Assembly (NCBI RefSeq): GCF_000813725.1
Contig: NZ_JWLD01000062.1
Location: 1-53,803 of the forward strand
Direction of reading: 5' to 3'
Source: Leisingera sp. ANG-Vp
Lineage (GTDB): Bacteria; Pseudomonadota; Alphaproteobacteria; Rhodobacterales; Rhodobacteraceae
DNA length: 53,803 nucleotides
Shown: positions 25,049-33,057 of the stretch, one piece after another
Position numbering within the stretch: position 1 is the first letter of the stretch
Layout: each line of letters starts with the position of its first letter
Made by a program: the position numbers and the translations under genes
Notes under the pieces: model-generated
What the model was told of the DNA's origin: nothing
Database searches by the model: none
What the model saw: only the letters and a program-made list of their open reading frames with translations

Positions 25049-25852
25049 CTACGTGCGGTCCTTTGAGGCGCTGTAGGTTTTCCAAAGGTCCGGGCGGCGT
25101 GCCTTGGTAATCTCTTCGCTCATTTCATGCCGCCAATCGGCAATCTTACCGTGGTGGCCGGACATCAGCACATCCGGTATGCTCCTGCCTTTCCATTCGG
25201 CAGGACGGGTGTATTGCGGATGCTCCAGCAGGCCTGAGGAAAAACTCTCTTCCTCGGTCGAGGCCTGGTTGCCAAGCACGCCGGGAATCAGGCGCACTGT
25301 GGCATCGATCAATGCCTGTGCCGCCAGCTCTCCGCCGGTCATGACAAAATCGCCAAGGCTGACTTCCTGGATGCCGTAGTGCTCCAGCACCCGTTCATCC
25401 ACACCTTCGAACCGCCCGCACAGCAGGGTGATACCGTCGCATTGGGCAAAATTCTGCATCATCTGCTGGTCCATCCGCCGCCCGCGCGGAGACAGGTAAA
25501 CCAGCGGCCAGTTGCCCTTTGTTCCGGCCATTGTGTGTTCGATTGCCTCGCCCAGCACATCCGGGCGCAGCACCATGCCGGCGCCGCCGCCAGCAGGCGT
25601 GTCGTCCACATTGCGGTGCTTGCCAATGCCGAATTCCCGCAGGTCAACAGTTTCCAGCTGCCACAGGCCCTCCTGCAGCGCCTTGCCGGTCAGGCTTTCT
25701 CCCAGCACACCGGGAAAGGCCCCGGGAAACAAGGTGATGATCTTGGCTTTCCACACGCCTGCCAGGTCCGGCGTCGGCGTCATCAGCTCACGCGGTTTCA
25801 AGGCTGGGCGGATGGCCTTGCGGCCATGGGAGCGGGCAGGCATGTCGGTCAT
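25049..25852 (-). CDS. trmD: tRNA (guanine-N1-)-methyltransferase
   Basis: TrmD methylates G37 beside the anticodon of tRNAs with a G36, using SAM, and prevents +1 frameshifting. The 267-aa product has the trefoil-knot SPOUT elements: GGGAGMVLRPDV, YLSPRGRRMDQ, LLCGRFEGVDERV and SLGDFVMTGGE. The N-terminal 35 residues before AKIITLFPGAFPG exceed the usual length; ATG 25783 (MTPTPDLAGVWKAKI) is an alternative start. It is preceded by rimM across a 174-bp gap holding repeat copy 2. Confidence 0.94.
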   Translation of the reverse strand: MTDMPARSHGRKAIRPALKPRELMTPTPDLAGVWKAKIITLFPGAFPGVLGESLTGKALQEGLWQLETVDLREFGIGKHRNVDDTPAGGGAGMVLRPDVLGEAIEHTMAGTKGNWPLVYLSPRGRRMDQQMMQNFAQCDGITLLCGRFEGVDERVLEHYGIQEVSLGDFVMTGGELAAQALIDATVRLIPGVLGNQASTEEESFSSGLLEHPQYTRPAEWKGRSIPDVLMSGHHGKIADWRHEMSEEITKARRPDLWKTYSASKDRT

Positions 25853-25947
25853 GGCATCGTATTAAGCAAAGGGCGCGGCGGAGGGAAGCCGGATAAATGC
25901 GAGGCTCTGCCGCGCGCTCCGGGATATTTCCAGCCAGAGGAAGCCGG

Positions 25948-26013
25948 CTTCTTTCTGGTTTCAAATACTCTGGGGGTGAGCGCCTGGGGCGCGAGGGGGC
26001 AAAGCCCCCTTTT
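25948..26013. repeat. intergenic repeat, copy 2
   Basis: This copy has CTTCTTTCTGG-TTTC-AAATACTC-TGGGGGTGA followed by GGGGGC-AAA-GCCCCC (25995-26009) and TTTTCT. Its core and layout match copy 1 at 15108-15173. It lies between rimM and trmD. A nearby CTCCGGGATATTTCC (about 25916-25930) resembles another element half. Confidence 0.7.
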
Positions 26014-26026
26014 CTGAAGGCTCTGT

Positions 26027-26530
26027 TCAGAACAGCCCGTCCGGCGGGTCCGCGATGATGCGGCCCTGATCCAGATCGACAGTTGGAACCGCCGCCAGGG
26101 TGAAGGGCAGCAGGACCGCGTCCTTCATTCCTGGCCCATGCACTTCCAGAAGATCGGCAGCGCCGTGGTTTTGCACCGATTTCACCGTGCCCAGCAGGGT
26201 GCCGCCGGTGTCATAAACCTCCAGCCCGATCAGGTCGGTGTGGTAAAACTCGTCATCCGGAAGTTTGGGCAGCTGGTCGCGGCGGGCAAACAGGCGCAGG
26301 CCCTTTACGGCGTCGGCGTCTTCCTTGGTTTCGATACCGCCCAGAAGGGCTGCAAACCCATTTTTGATCGGGCGGGTGATGGTCAGCGAAAAGCTCTGGC
26401 TGCCGTCCTCATTGCTGAGCGGCGAGTAGTCTTCGATCTCTTCGGGAATGGCGCAGAAGCTCTTGAGGCGCACTTCACCGCGCACCCCGAAAGATCCGGC
26501 AATTGCGCCTACGCAGATCAGGTCGCTCAT
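26027..26530 (-). CDS. rimM: 16S rRNA processing protein RimM
   Basis: RimM helps mature the 30S head domain by binding protein S19. The 167-aa product has the N-terminal beta-barrel ([20 protein letters not shown]) and a C-terminal PRC-barrel ([37 protein letters not shown]). ATG 26530 ([12 protein letters not shown]) fits the family and overlaps the TGA of the 49-aa upstream gene (ATGA); the open frame to 26569 is an unlikely extension. Confidence 0.93.
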   Translation of the reverse strand: MSDLICVGAIAGSFGVRGEVRLKSFCAIPEEIEDYSPLSNEDGSQSFSLTITRPIKNGFAALLGGIETKEDADAVKGLRLFARRDQLPKLPDDEFYHTDLIGLEVYDTGGTLLGTVKSVQNHGAADLLEVHGPGMKDAVLLPFTLAAVPTVDLDQGRIIADPPDGLF

Positions 26531-26676
26531 TGTGTCATTTCCTTTGCACAAAACCCCGCGCGCAGCCATTGGCCGCCGGATTGTTCGCAGAGTTCGCTTT
26601 GGTGGTTGCGTTCAAAGAAGATGCCCGCGGTAAAGGCCACTGCAACAAAAAACACAAGCCGGATCAACCGTCCCAT
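26527..26676 (-). CDS. 49-aa single-helix membrane protein coupled to rimM
   Basis: The frame reads [18 protein letters not shown] and continues to FCAKEMTQ. It has one N-terminal transmembrane helix of about 18 residues and then a short soluble part with two Cys ([17 protein letters not shown]) that could form a disulphide outside the membrane. Its TGA overlaps the rimM ATG, and it lies 6 bp after bluB, so it is embedded in the operon and probably translated. No named family is recognised. Confidence 0.6.
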   Translation of the reverse strand: MGRLIRLVFFVAVAFTAGIFFERNHQSELCEQSGGQWLRAGFCAKEMTQ

Positions 26677-26682
26677 GGCAGC

Positions 26683-27321
26683 TCAGCGGGTTTCCAGCGG
26701 CAGGTCCGCCATCCGGCTTTCCCAGCCCTGTTCCTCCAGCTCCGGCGTTTCCGACAGCCGCTCCGGGTAGCCGATGCAGAAATAACCGATCAGCTGCCAG
26801 GCTTCCGGCGCGTTCAGATCGCGGTTCAGCTGCTCCGGGTCGAGGACGGACACCCAGCCCAGGCCCAGCCCCTCGGCGCGCAAGGCCAGCCAGAACAGGG
26901 TGATGGCGGTGACCACCGAATAGCGGCGCATCTCAGGCATGGTTGCCGCACCAAGACCGTGGCCCTGGGCGGTTTCATCGTCGCAGTAGATGGCAAGCTG
27001 CACTGGCGCATCGCGCATGCCCGAGAGCTTCAGCCCGGCATAGCGTTCGGCGCGTTCGCCGGAATAGCCTTTCAGGGCTTCGGCATTGGCAGCTTCGAAA
27101 TTTTTCAAGGCGGCGGCGCGGGCAGCTTCGCTTTCCACCCGCAGAATGCGCCAGGGTTCGCTCAGCCCCACTGAGGGGGCGAGCTGAATGGCAGAGAGGC
27201 AGCGCGTCAGCACTGCCTCGTCCACCGGATCGGTGCGGAACCGGCGCACGTCGCGCCGGAGCCGCATCAGCAGATCAAGCTGGCTGCGGAAACCTTCGGG
27301 AAAAGCGCCCCGCAGCTCCAC
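26683..27321 (-). CDS. bluB: BluB, 5,6-dimethylbenzimidazole synthase (nitroreductase fold)
   Basis: BluB breaks down its own FMNH2 with O2 to form 5,6-dimethylbenzimidazole, the lower ligand of cobalamin. The 212-aa product has the family order: RRDVRRFRTDPVDE near the N-terminus (FMN phosphate arginines), LAPSVGLSEPWRILRV, then GLGLGWVSVLDPEQL and the C-terminal ELEEQGWESR. These segments distinguish BluB from generic nitroreductases. GTG 27321 follows the rpsP stop by 4 bp. It sits among ribosome genes, while cobC and cobD lie 25 kb away in this window. Confidence 0.85.
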   Translation of the reverse strand: MELRGAFPEGFRSQLDLLMRLRRDVRRFRTDPVDEAVLTRCLSAIQLAPSVGLSEPWRILRVESEAARAAALKNFEAANAEALKGYSGERAERYAGLKLSGMRDAPVQLAIYCDDETAQGHGLGAATMPEMRRYSVVTAITLFWLALRAEGLGLGWVSVLDPEQLNRDLNAPEAWQLIGYFCIGYPERLSETPELEEQGWESRMADLPLETR

Positions 27322-27325
27322 GGAA

Positions 27326-27694
27326 TTATTCCGCGTCTGCAGCTGCTTCGGCAGCTTCAGCAGCCTTTGCAGCTTTCTCTTCGGCGCGTTCCTGAGCTTT
27401 CTTGCCCGGGGTGCCTTTGTTCGGGTTGTTGCGCTCGGCCTTCTCGCGGACGCCTGCTGCTTCCAGCATGCGGGCGATACGGTCGGTCGGCTGGGCGCCC
27501 TGGCTCAGCCAGTACTGCACGCGCTCCATGTCCATTTTGACGCGCTCTTCCGAATCTTTCGGCAGCAGCGGGTTGTAGGTGCCCAGCTTCTCGATGAAGC
27601 GGCCGTCGCGCGGCATGCGGCTGTCAGCAGCCACGATGCGGTAGAAGGGACGCTTTTTAGAGCCGCCGCGGGCCAAACGGATTTTCATTGCCAT
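27326..27694 (-). CDS. rpsP: ribosomal protein S16
   Basis: This 122-aa 30S protein has the conserved [18 protein letters not shown] and [14 protein letters not shown] blocks. Beyond residue 85 it has the extended Lys/Ala/Glu-rich helical tail common in alphaproteobacteria. ATG 27694 gives MAMKIRLA; the ATG two codons later is also possible. It belongs to the ffh-rpsP-rimM-trmD neighbourhood. Confidence 0.96.
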   Translation of the reverse strand: MAMKIRLARGGSKKRPFYRIVAADSRMPRDGRFIEKLGTYNPLLPKDSEERVKMDMERVQYWLSQGAQPTDRIARMLEAAGVREKAERNNPNKGTPGKKAQERAEEKAAKAAEAAEAAADAE

Positions 27695-27753
27695 GGGTAC
27701 ATCTCCTTTGATGGCGTTTCCGGGGTATGCCCCGGTTGTTCCTGTTGTCTGTG

Positions 27754-28062
27754 TTATTCTTGGTGTTTCTTATGGTGGCGGATGACTTCACCGATGATGA
27801 AGTTCAAGAATGCCTTGGCGAATTCGGGGTCCAGATCTGCCTGATCCGCCAGGTCTTCAAGCCGTGCGATCTGCGCCGCTTCGCGGGTCGGATCGGACGG
27901 GGGAAGGTCGTGTTCAGCCTTGAGCCTGCCTACCGCCTGGGTGTGCTTGAACCGCTCGCCCAGAGTGTAGACGAGGATCGCATCCAGGCGGTCAATGCTT
28001 TCGCGGTGGCCCTTGAGCAGCTCGGCTGCGCGGGCGACGGGGTCTTGGTGGTCAATCGTCAT
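27754..28062 (-). CDS. chorismate mutase (AroQ class)
   Basis: This 102-aa all-helical protein matches monofunctional AroQ chorismate mutases, which convert chorismate to prephenate for Phe and Tyr synthesis. Expected active-site residues are visible: Arg25 in ESIDRLD, a lysine in [11 protein letters not shown], and Arg/Glu in [12 protein letters not shown]. It is inserted between the GNAT genes and rpsP on the same strand, with a 59-bp gap to rpsP. Confidence 0.88.
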   Translation of the reverse strand: MTIDHQDPVARAAELLKGHRESIDRLDAILVYTLGERFKHTQAVGRLKAEHDLPPSDPTREAAQIARLEDLADQADLDPEFAKAFLNFIIGEVIRHHKKHQE

Positions 28063-28119
28063 CGGGTTCTCCGCAATGCAGCAAACTCAGGGCGGTGCAC
28101 AGATGTGGCCGGTCGCAAA

Positions 28120-28722
28120 TCAGTCAAGAGCCCAGCCCTCCGGTTTGAAGAGCGGGTCGGCGTAATGGCTGATTTCCATTTCGATGCCATGGGCAATCTG
28201 GCTGTCCTTCAGGGCGTCCGGTGCGGGGTGGCGGTAGACCGCGTCGTTGCCGTCGATGGTGGCAGCTTCGTGGTCTTTGCGGGCGCCGAGCCGTTCCGCG
28301 AGCCGGATCGAGTCGAGATTCTTCGGGTCGATATAGCTGACCGCGGTCTCCCAGCCCAGATTTGAATAAAAATGTCCGCGTGCGGCGTGCGAAGCCTCCA
28401 GGGCATAGCCCTTGCCGGCGGCACCGGGCCAGATGATCCAGGCGATTTCCTGTTCGGGCCAGCCTGCAGGCTGCCAGCCGCCGGCCATGCCGTAGGTTTC
28501 GTCCGAGGCTTTGTCGTGGATCATCCACATGCCGAAGCCGCGCACCTGCCAGTGACCGATCTCGGCAGCATAAAGCATCCAGGCTTCATAAGTGTTCAGC
28601 GGGCCGCCCATGAAACGCGAGCGGTAGGAGCTGAAGGTGGCCTTGAAGTCGGGGTAGTCCTGCGCCTCGGGGCCGCGCAGCACCAGGCGTTCGGTTTCGA
28701 TCACCGGGATATCAAACGGCAT
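28120..28722 (-). CDS. GNAT acetyltransferase 1 (RimJ/RimL type)
   Basis: This 200-aa protein begins with the RimJ-like ETERLVLRGPEAQDY. The acetyl-CoA pyrophosphate loop is GAAGKGYALEA. The motif-B helix follows with DSIRLAERLGAR, and a longer C-terminal tail than its neighbours ends in EGWALD. The substrate is unknown. ATG 28722 has a good ribosome binding site (GGAAGGAG); the open frame further upstream overlaps GNAT 2. It is the fourth of four related genes in a row downstream of ffh. Confidence 0.85.
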   Translation of the reverse strand: MPFDIPVIETERLVLRGPEAQDYPDFKATFSSYRSRFMGGPLNTYEAWMLYAAEIGHWQVRGFGMWMIHDKASDETYGMAGGWQPAGWPEQEIAWIIWPGAAGKGYALEASHAARGHFYSNLGWETAVSYIDPKNLDSIRLAERLGARKDHEAATIDGNDAVYRHPAPDALKDSQIAHGIEMEISHYADPLFKPEGWALD

Positions 28723-28726
28723 CAGC

Positions 28727-28750
28727 GCGCTCCTTCCGGCGGAAGGGCGC
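28727..28750 (-). promoter_or_regulatory. hairpin covering the ribosome binding site of GNAT 1
   Basis: GCGC-T-CCTTCC and GGAAGG-GCGC pair around a 3-nt loop, with the single T bulged. The ribosome binding site of the downstream gene lies inside the stem on the minus strand, so folding could limit translation initiation. Confidence 0.35.
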
Positions 28751-28783
28751 GGCAGAGCCGGGATATGATCCCGCTGAAGCGCA

Positions 28784-29350
28784 TCAGTGGAGCAGGCCCC
28801 TAGCAGCCTGGGGGCCGGACACGCGCGGCGGCGGCATGTGGCGCCAGGCGCGGATGTTGGGCGCCGGCTGCAGGCGGAAGGAGATAGGTTTCTCCGGCTG
28901 AGCGCCGACACGGCGGGCCAGCGCGATGGAGGCGTCGTTTTCCTCCGGCACGTAGGAGACAATCGAGTCCCAGCCTGCTTCGCCAAACAGCCAGTCGAGC
29001 ACGCATTGCGCCGCTTCGCTGGCATAGCCCTTGCCCTTGCCCGGCTCCATCAGGTGCCAGGACAGTTCGGGTTCCGGCCAGCCCTTGGGGAACCAGGGGC
29101 CGACCAGGCCCACGGTTGTGCCGGTGCTGCGCTCAACCACAGCAAACAGGCCATAGCCGTGCAGGTGCCAGTGGCCGATGATGGTGGCAATCGACCACCA
29201 CAGCGAATCCGGATCCTCTGCCGCGTCGATAAAGCGCGGCGAACCCGGATTCAGGAAAGCTGCATTTGCGTCGAACTCCGGGTCTGCCGGAGAAATCAGC
29301 ATAAGCCGTTTGGATACAAGCCGTGGATACGGCTTCCGCTCGTCAGTCAT
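28784..29350 (-). CDS. GNAT acetyltransferase 2 (RimJ/RimL type)
   Basis: This 188-aa protein starts with PRLVSKRLMLISPADPEF, lacking the usual ETERL but similar in layout. The acetyl-CoA loop is PGKGKGYASEA, and the C-terminal motif is DASIALARRVGAQ. It shares GHWHLHGYGLFAVVER and GWPEPELSW blocks with GNAT 3, indicating recent paralogy. ATG 29350 was chosen at the family start. A 149-bp gap separates it from GNAT 3, the largest gap in the array, and may hold a promoter. Confidence 0.85.
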   Translation of the reverse strand: MTDERKPYPRLVSKRLMLISPADPEFDANAAFLNPGSPRFIDAAEDPDSLWWSIATIIGHWHLHGYGLFAVVERSTGTTVGLVGPWFPKGWPEPELSWHLMEPGKGKGYASEAAQCVLDWLFGEAGWDSIVSYVPEENDASIALARRVGAQPEKPISFRLQPAPNIRAWRHMPPPRVSGPQAARGLLH

Positions 29351-29499
29351 TGTACACCCCTTTGCCCGGGCAGCGCACCGCCCGGCATGAATTTCACCCA
29401 TCCAATGAAGGAGTATCGGGGCGAGGGTGTAATTTTCAGTTAAGCGGGGCGCAGCAACGGCCGCTGGAAATGCCTGCTTAGGGCCAATTTGATGAAAGC

Positions 29500-30051
29500 T
29501 CATGCGTAAGCCTCCATCCCGCCGGCGCTCAGGTCGTCCGGGCTCAGATGGCGCCAGACCTGCAGTTCGCCGAACCGGTCATGGGTGAAGCTGCCGTCCA
29601 AGGCTGCACCCATGCGCTTGGCCACCGCGGCGGAAGCGTGGTTTTCCGGAGCCACCAGGCTGATCGCGGTGGTCCAGCCAAGGGTGTCATATGCATAGGT
29701 GCGCGCAGCGGTGGCTGCCTCGGTGGCATAGCCCTTGCCGCCAAAGCCCTCGAACAGGTCCCAGCCGATTTCCGGCTCCGGCCAGCCGTGCGGGTTCCAC
29801 AACCCGATGATACCTGCGGTTTTGCCTGAGGACTTCTCTTCGACGGCCCAGCGGCCATAGCCCAGCATCTGCCAGTGGCCGATCTCCAGAGCCAGGTGGC
29901 GCCAGACCTGCTCTGCGTCCATCTGCCCGCCCACGAAAGCGGCGCGTTCGGATGCATAGAACGCGCAGAGCGCCTCGAAATCCGCCAGCGCCGGGGCGCG
30001 CAGGACCAGGCGTTCGGTTTCGAGCTGAGGAATGGCAGGGATTTGCATCAT
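29500..30051 (-). CDS. GNAT acetyltransferase 3 (RimJ/RimL type)
   Basis: This 183-aa protein starts with PQLETERLVLRAPALADFE. It has GHWQMLGYGRWAVEEK, GWPEPEIGWDLFEGF, the acetyl-CoA loop GGKGYATEA and the C-terminal ASAAVAKRMGA. It overlaps GNAT 4 by 4 bp (ATGA), so the two are translationally coupled. Members of this group acetylate protein N-termini, amino acids or antibiotics; the substrate is not evident. Confidence 0.86.
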   Translation of the reverse strand: MMQIPAIPQLETERLVLRAPALADFEALCAFYASERAAFVGGQMDAEQVWRHLALEIGHWQMLGYGRWAVEEKSSGKTAGIIGLWNPHGWPEPEIGWDLFEGFGGKGYATEAATAARTYAYDTLGWTTAISLVAPENHASAAVAKRMGAALDGSFTHDRFGELQVWRHLSPDDLSAGGMEAYA

Positions 30052-30560
30052 GCCAACCCCCGCAGATCATGCAGGATTACTACATCGCCGGGGCATTCGC
30101 CTTTGGCATTGGGGTCGATCACTCCGCCCAGGCGCTGGCCCAGGGCGATAGAGCGTTCATTCCTTGGATCAATGATGTTAATCAGGCTCTCCCATCCGAA
30201 TGCGCGGCGCGCCCAGGCCATGACAGCGCGCGCGGCTTCGGCGGCATAGCCTTTGCCTTCGGCTTCGGGGATCACAAACCAGCCCAGTTCCGGGCCTGGG
30301 TAGCCATCAGGCTGATAGATGCCCACTTCACCAGCGTATGCGCCGGTTTCACGGACTTCCAGCCCGAAGGGGCCGTAGCCGCGCAGCGTCCATAAGGCCG
30401 CATCTGCTGCCCAGACCCGCCAGGCCTCATCCCGGGGCAGGATACCGCGTTCAAAGCGGGCGCGTTCGGACGCAAAGAAGGCGGCCCAATGCTCGAAATC
30501 CTCAAGCTTGGGTGCGCGCAGCGTCAGGCGCTCGGTTTGAAGGGTTGGGATGGAGGCCAC
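30048..30560 (-). CDS. GNAT acetyltransferase 4 (RimJ/RimL type)
   Basis: This 170-aa protein starts at GTG 30560, 8 bp after the ffh stop, with PTLQTERLTLRAPKLEDFE. It contains LWTLRGYGPFGLEVRE, GYPGPELGWFVIPEA, the acetyl-CoA loop EGKGYAAEA and ERSIALGQRLGG. It is the first gene of the array and is almost certainly transcribed with ffh. Confidence 0.86.
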   Translation of the reverse strand: MASIPTLQTERLTLRAPKLEDFEHWAAFFASERARFERGILPRDEAWRVWAADAALWTLRGYGPFGLEVRETGAYAGEVGIYQPDGYPGPELGWFVIPEAEGKGYAAEAARAVMAWARRAFGWESLINIIDPRNERSIALGQRLGGVIDPNAKGECPGDVVILHDLRGLA

Positions 30561-30568
30561 GGGTCAGA

Positions 30569-32089
30569 TCACTTCTTCTTGCCAAAACCGCTGAGGCCTG
30601 CGGGCAGGCCCATGCCGCCGCCGAGGCCGGGGAGCCCGCCGGGCAGGCCGCCTTTGCCGCCCATCGCTTTGGCGGCTGCTTCCATCGCCTTGGGATCCAT
30701 TTGGCTGGGGTCCATGCCGCCCATATCCGGCATGCCGCCTTTGCCGAACATGCCTTTCATGGCCTGCTTCAGCATCTTGCCTTTGCCCATCTTGCCCATC
30801 TTCTTCATCACATCGGCCATCTGCCGGTGCATTTTCAGAAGCTTGTTGAGGTCGGAAACCTCCATGCCGGATCCGGCTGCGATGCGTTTCTTGCGGGAGG
30901 CCTGCAGCAGCGCGGGGTTGGCGCGCTCTTTCTTGGTCATCGACTGGATCATGGCGATCTGGCGCTTCAGCACCTTGTCGTCCATGCCGGCGTCCTGCAC
31001 CTGCTTGGCCATTTTGCCCATGCCGGGCATCATCTGCATCATGCCCTCCATGCCGCCCATCTGAAGCATCTGCTCAAGCTGCATCTTCAGGTCATTCATA
31101 TTGAAATGACCCTTCATCATGCGCTTCATCATCTTCTCGGCCTGTTCGGCCTCGATGGTTTCCTGTGCTTTTTCGACCAGCGCGACGATGTCGCCCATGC
31201 CCAGGATGCGGCCGGCGATCCGGTCGGCCTCGAAGGTTTCCAGGGCGTCCATCTTCTCGCCCAGGCCGACAAAGCGGATCGGCTTGCCGGTGACCGCGCG
31301 CATCGACAGGGCGGCACCGCCGCGGCCGTCGCCGTCCATCCGGGTCAGCACCACGCCGGAGATGCCGATCTTGGCGTCAAATTCTTCGGCCACCTCAACG
31401 GCAACCTGGCCGGTCAGGCCATCGACAACCAGCAGGGTCTCGCGGGGGGAGACCACGTTGCGGACGTCCTCGACCTCCTGCATCAGCACTTCGTCGATGT
31501 GCAGGCGGCCGGCGGTGTCGAGCATATAGACGTCATAGCCGCCCAGCGTCGCCTGCTGCTTGGCGCGTTTGGCGATGTCGACGGGTTTCTGGCCGGGCAC
31601 GATGGGCAGGGTGTCAACGCCGATCTGGGTGCCGAGCACGGCCAACTGGTCCATCGCCGCCGGGCGGTAGACGTCGAGCGAGGCCATCAGGACCTTCTTG
31701 CCCTCTTTTTCTTTCAGCCGTTTCGCCAGCTTACCGGTGGTGGTGGTCTTGCCCGAGCCCTGCAGACCGACCATCAAGACGGGTGCCGGCGGGTTGTCGA
31801 CCTTCAGCTTGCCGGGGTCTTCCTCGCCGCGCAGCACGTCGACCAGCGCGTCGTGGACGATCTTCACCACCTGCTGGCCCGGGGTCACCGATTTGGTGAC
31901 GGCCTGGCCAGTGGCCTGTTCCTGCACCTTCTTGACGAAGTCGCGGGCAACCGGCAGCGAGACGTCGGCTTCCAGCAGGGCAACGCGGACTTCGCGCAGG
32001 GCGGATTTGACGTCCTCTTCGTTCAGGGCGCCCTGTTTGGTCAGCCGGTCAAAGACGCCGGAAAGGCGTTCGGATAGATTTTCAAACAT
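30569..32089 (-). CDS. ffh: signal recognition particle protein Ffh
   Basis: Ffh is the GTPase that binds signal sequences on the ribosome with SRP RNA and docks on FtsY. The 506-aa product has the N domain (1-90), the G domain with GLQGSGKTTTTGKLA (G1), LDTAGRLHID (G3) and TRMDGDGRGG (G4 region), and a Met-rich M domain (GGMEGMMQMMPGMGKM). The SRP-RNA binding segment (KKRIAAGSGMEVSDLN) lies within the M domain. The C-terminus is an unusually Gly/Met/Pro-rich tail ending GFGKKK. ATG 32089 with AGGAGG upstream is the correct start; the longer open frame is not. Confidence 0.96.
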   Translation of the reverse strand: MFENLSERLSGVFDRLTKQGALNEEDVKSALREVRVALLEADVSLPVARDFVKKVQEQATGQAVTKSVTPGQQVVKIVHDALVDVLRGEEDPGKLKVDNPPAPVLMVGLQGSGKTTTTGKLAKRLKEKEGKKVLMASLDVYRPAAMDQLAVLGTQIGVDTLPIVPGQKPVDIAKRAKQQATLGGYDVYMLDTAGRLHIDEVLMQEVEDVRNVVSPRETLLVVDGLTGQVAVEVAEEFDAKIGISGVVLTRMDGDGRGGAALSMRAVTGKPIRFVGLGEKMDALETFEADRIAGRILGMGDIVALVEKAQETIEAEQAEKMMKRMMKGHFNMNDLKMQLEQMLQMGGMEGMMQMMPGMGKMAKQVQDAGMDDKVLKRQIAMIQSMTKKERANPALLQASRKKRIAAGSGMEVSDLNKLLKMHRQMADVMKKMGKMGKGKMLKQAMKGMFGKGGMPDMGGMDPSQMDPKAMEAAAKAMGGKGGLPGGLPGLGGGMGLPAGLSGFGKKK

Positions 32090-32252
32090 GCCTGCGGCCT
32101 CCTGATGCCGGTTACGTTGTATGGCGCCCCCGTATGTAGGGGACATGCGGTCCATGCGCAAATGCCCCCACGGGCGTAACACGCTGGTGGGGGGCGATCC
32201 CTGGCACGGGCAGGGACCGGAAGACTCACTGCTTCCGGATGTTGGGCAGGCG
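32090..32252 (-). other. structured leader upstream of ffh
   Basis: In these 160 bp four potential hairpins follow one another in minus-strand order. They are CCGGAAG/CTTCCGG, TCCCTG/CAGGGA, an 8-bp GCCCCCAC/GTGGGGGC stem with a 15-nt loop, and CCCC/GGGG near 32140. The last bases hold the ribosome binding site of ffh. The first hairpin may end the upstream gene. The combined structure could be an mRNA leader. It lacks the conserved core of SRP RNA. Confidence 0.4.
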
Positions 32253-32780
32253 TTACGCGGATTGGGGGCCGGAGTCAACCTTTGCAGGGTCATCGGCAGG
32301 CAGCCATGCGTTGATGGCATCCACCAGCCGTTGCGGGCCGCGGGTGTTGGTGAAGGCTTCGACCACCGGGTGGCGGCCGGCACTCATGCCGCCATCCAGC
32401 ACCAGTACCGGGCGGTAGAGGGTGCGCGTGCGGCCCTCGCTGCGGCTGGTGGTGGCTTCCAGCTCGGCGTGGGAGAGATCGGCCAGCCGGTGCTCCACCT
32501 CTGTGTAGCCAAAAACCGACTGGCGGCGGATCACGATGGAACCGGCGGGGCGGTCGAAGATTACCTGCACCCGGCGCACAAAGGCGCAGAAGGCGCCGGC
32601 CCCCAGGCCGCCGCCGAACAGGGAAAACATCAGGCCTGGCCAGATCAGATCGCCGCCTTGGCTGAGCATGCCGAGGCCTGCGCCCGCAAAGACGAGGATG
32701 AAAAAGACAAGCATGATCCCGATGAGCCATGGCGTGTCGGCGAGGATCAGCTGCTTTGGGGTGTTGCGCGTGATCTTCAT
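32253..32780 (-). CDS. two-helix membrane protein of unknown function
   Basis: The 175-aa product has two transmembrane helices, about 18-38 (LIGIMLVFFILVFAGAGLGM) and 48-68 (GLMFSLFGGGLGAGAFCAFV). A cytoplasmic beta-rich domain follows (VQVIFDRPAGSIVIRRQSVFGYTEVEHRL in part), resembling bacterial PH-like domains. The C-terminus is soluble. It lies upstream of ffh on the same strand and is divergent from the EF-G-like gene. The function is unknown. Confidence 0.65.
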   Translation of the reverse strand: MKITRNTPKQLILADTPWLIGIMLVFFILVFAGAGLGMLSQGGDLIWPGLMFSLFGGGLGAGAFCAFVRRVQVIFDRPAGSIVIRRQSVFGYTEVEHRLADLSHAELEATTSRSEGRTRTLYRPVLVLDGGMSAGRHPVVEAFTNTRGPQRLVDAINAWLPADDPAKVDSGPQSA

Positions 32781-33057
32781 GGAGCCAGCTTAACGGGCCG
32801 CGGAAGCCCGGTGAGGGGAAACTGGCGGTTTTGGCGTCAAATATGAACACGTAGTGACGCAACTAAGCCGTCTGGACGCTTGACTCAAAGGGGGTAGCTT
32901 GGGCAGCATCGGGACTCTGGCCCCTTGCCGTCCACTCACCGGCCGGGCCGCTTGGAAGAGCATCCGAGGCAGATCTTCAGCACAGGCATATCACGCGAAC
33001 CGCAGTGTCCGCGCACCTCTCCGGGCAGCCGTATCAGTCATGGGAGGATCTGAGAAC

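Noticed and set aside
32090-32252. SRP (4.5S) RNA gene upstream of ffh
   Set aside because: The conserved GGTCCGGAAGGAAGCAGCC-type core is absent on both strands, although several stems are present.
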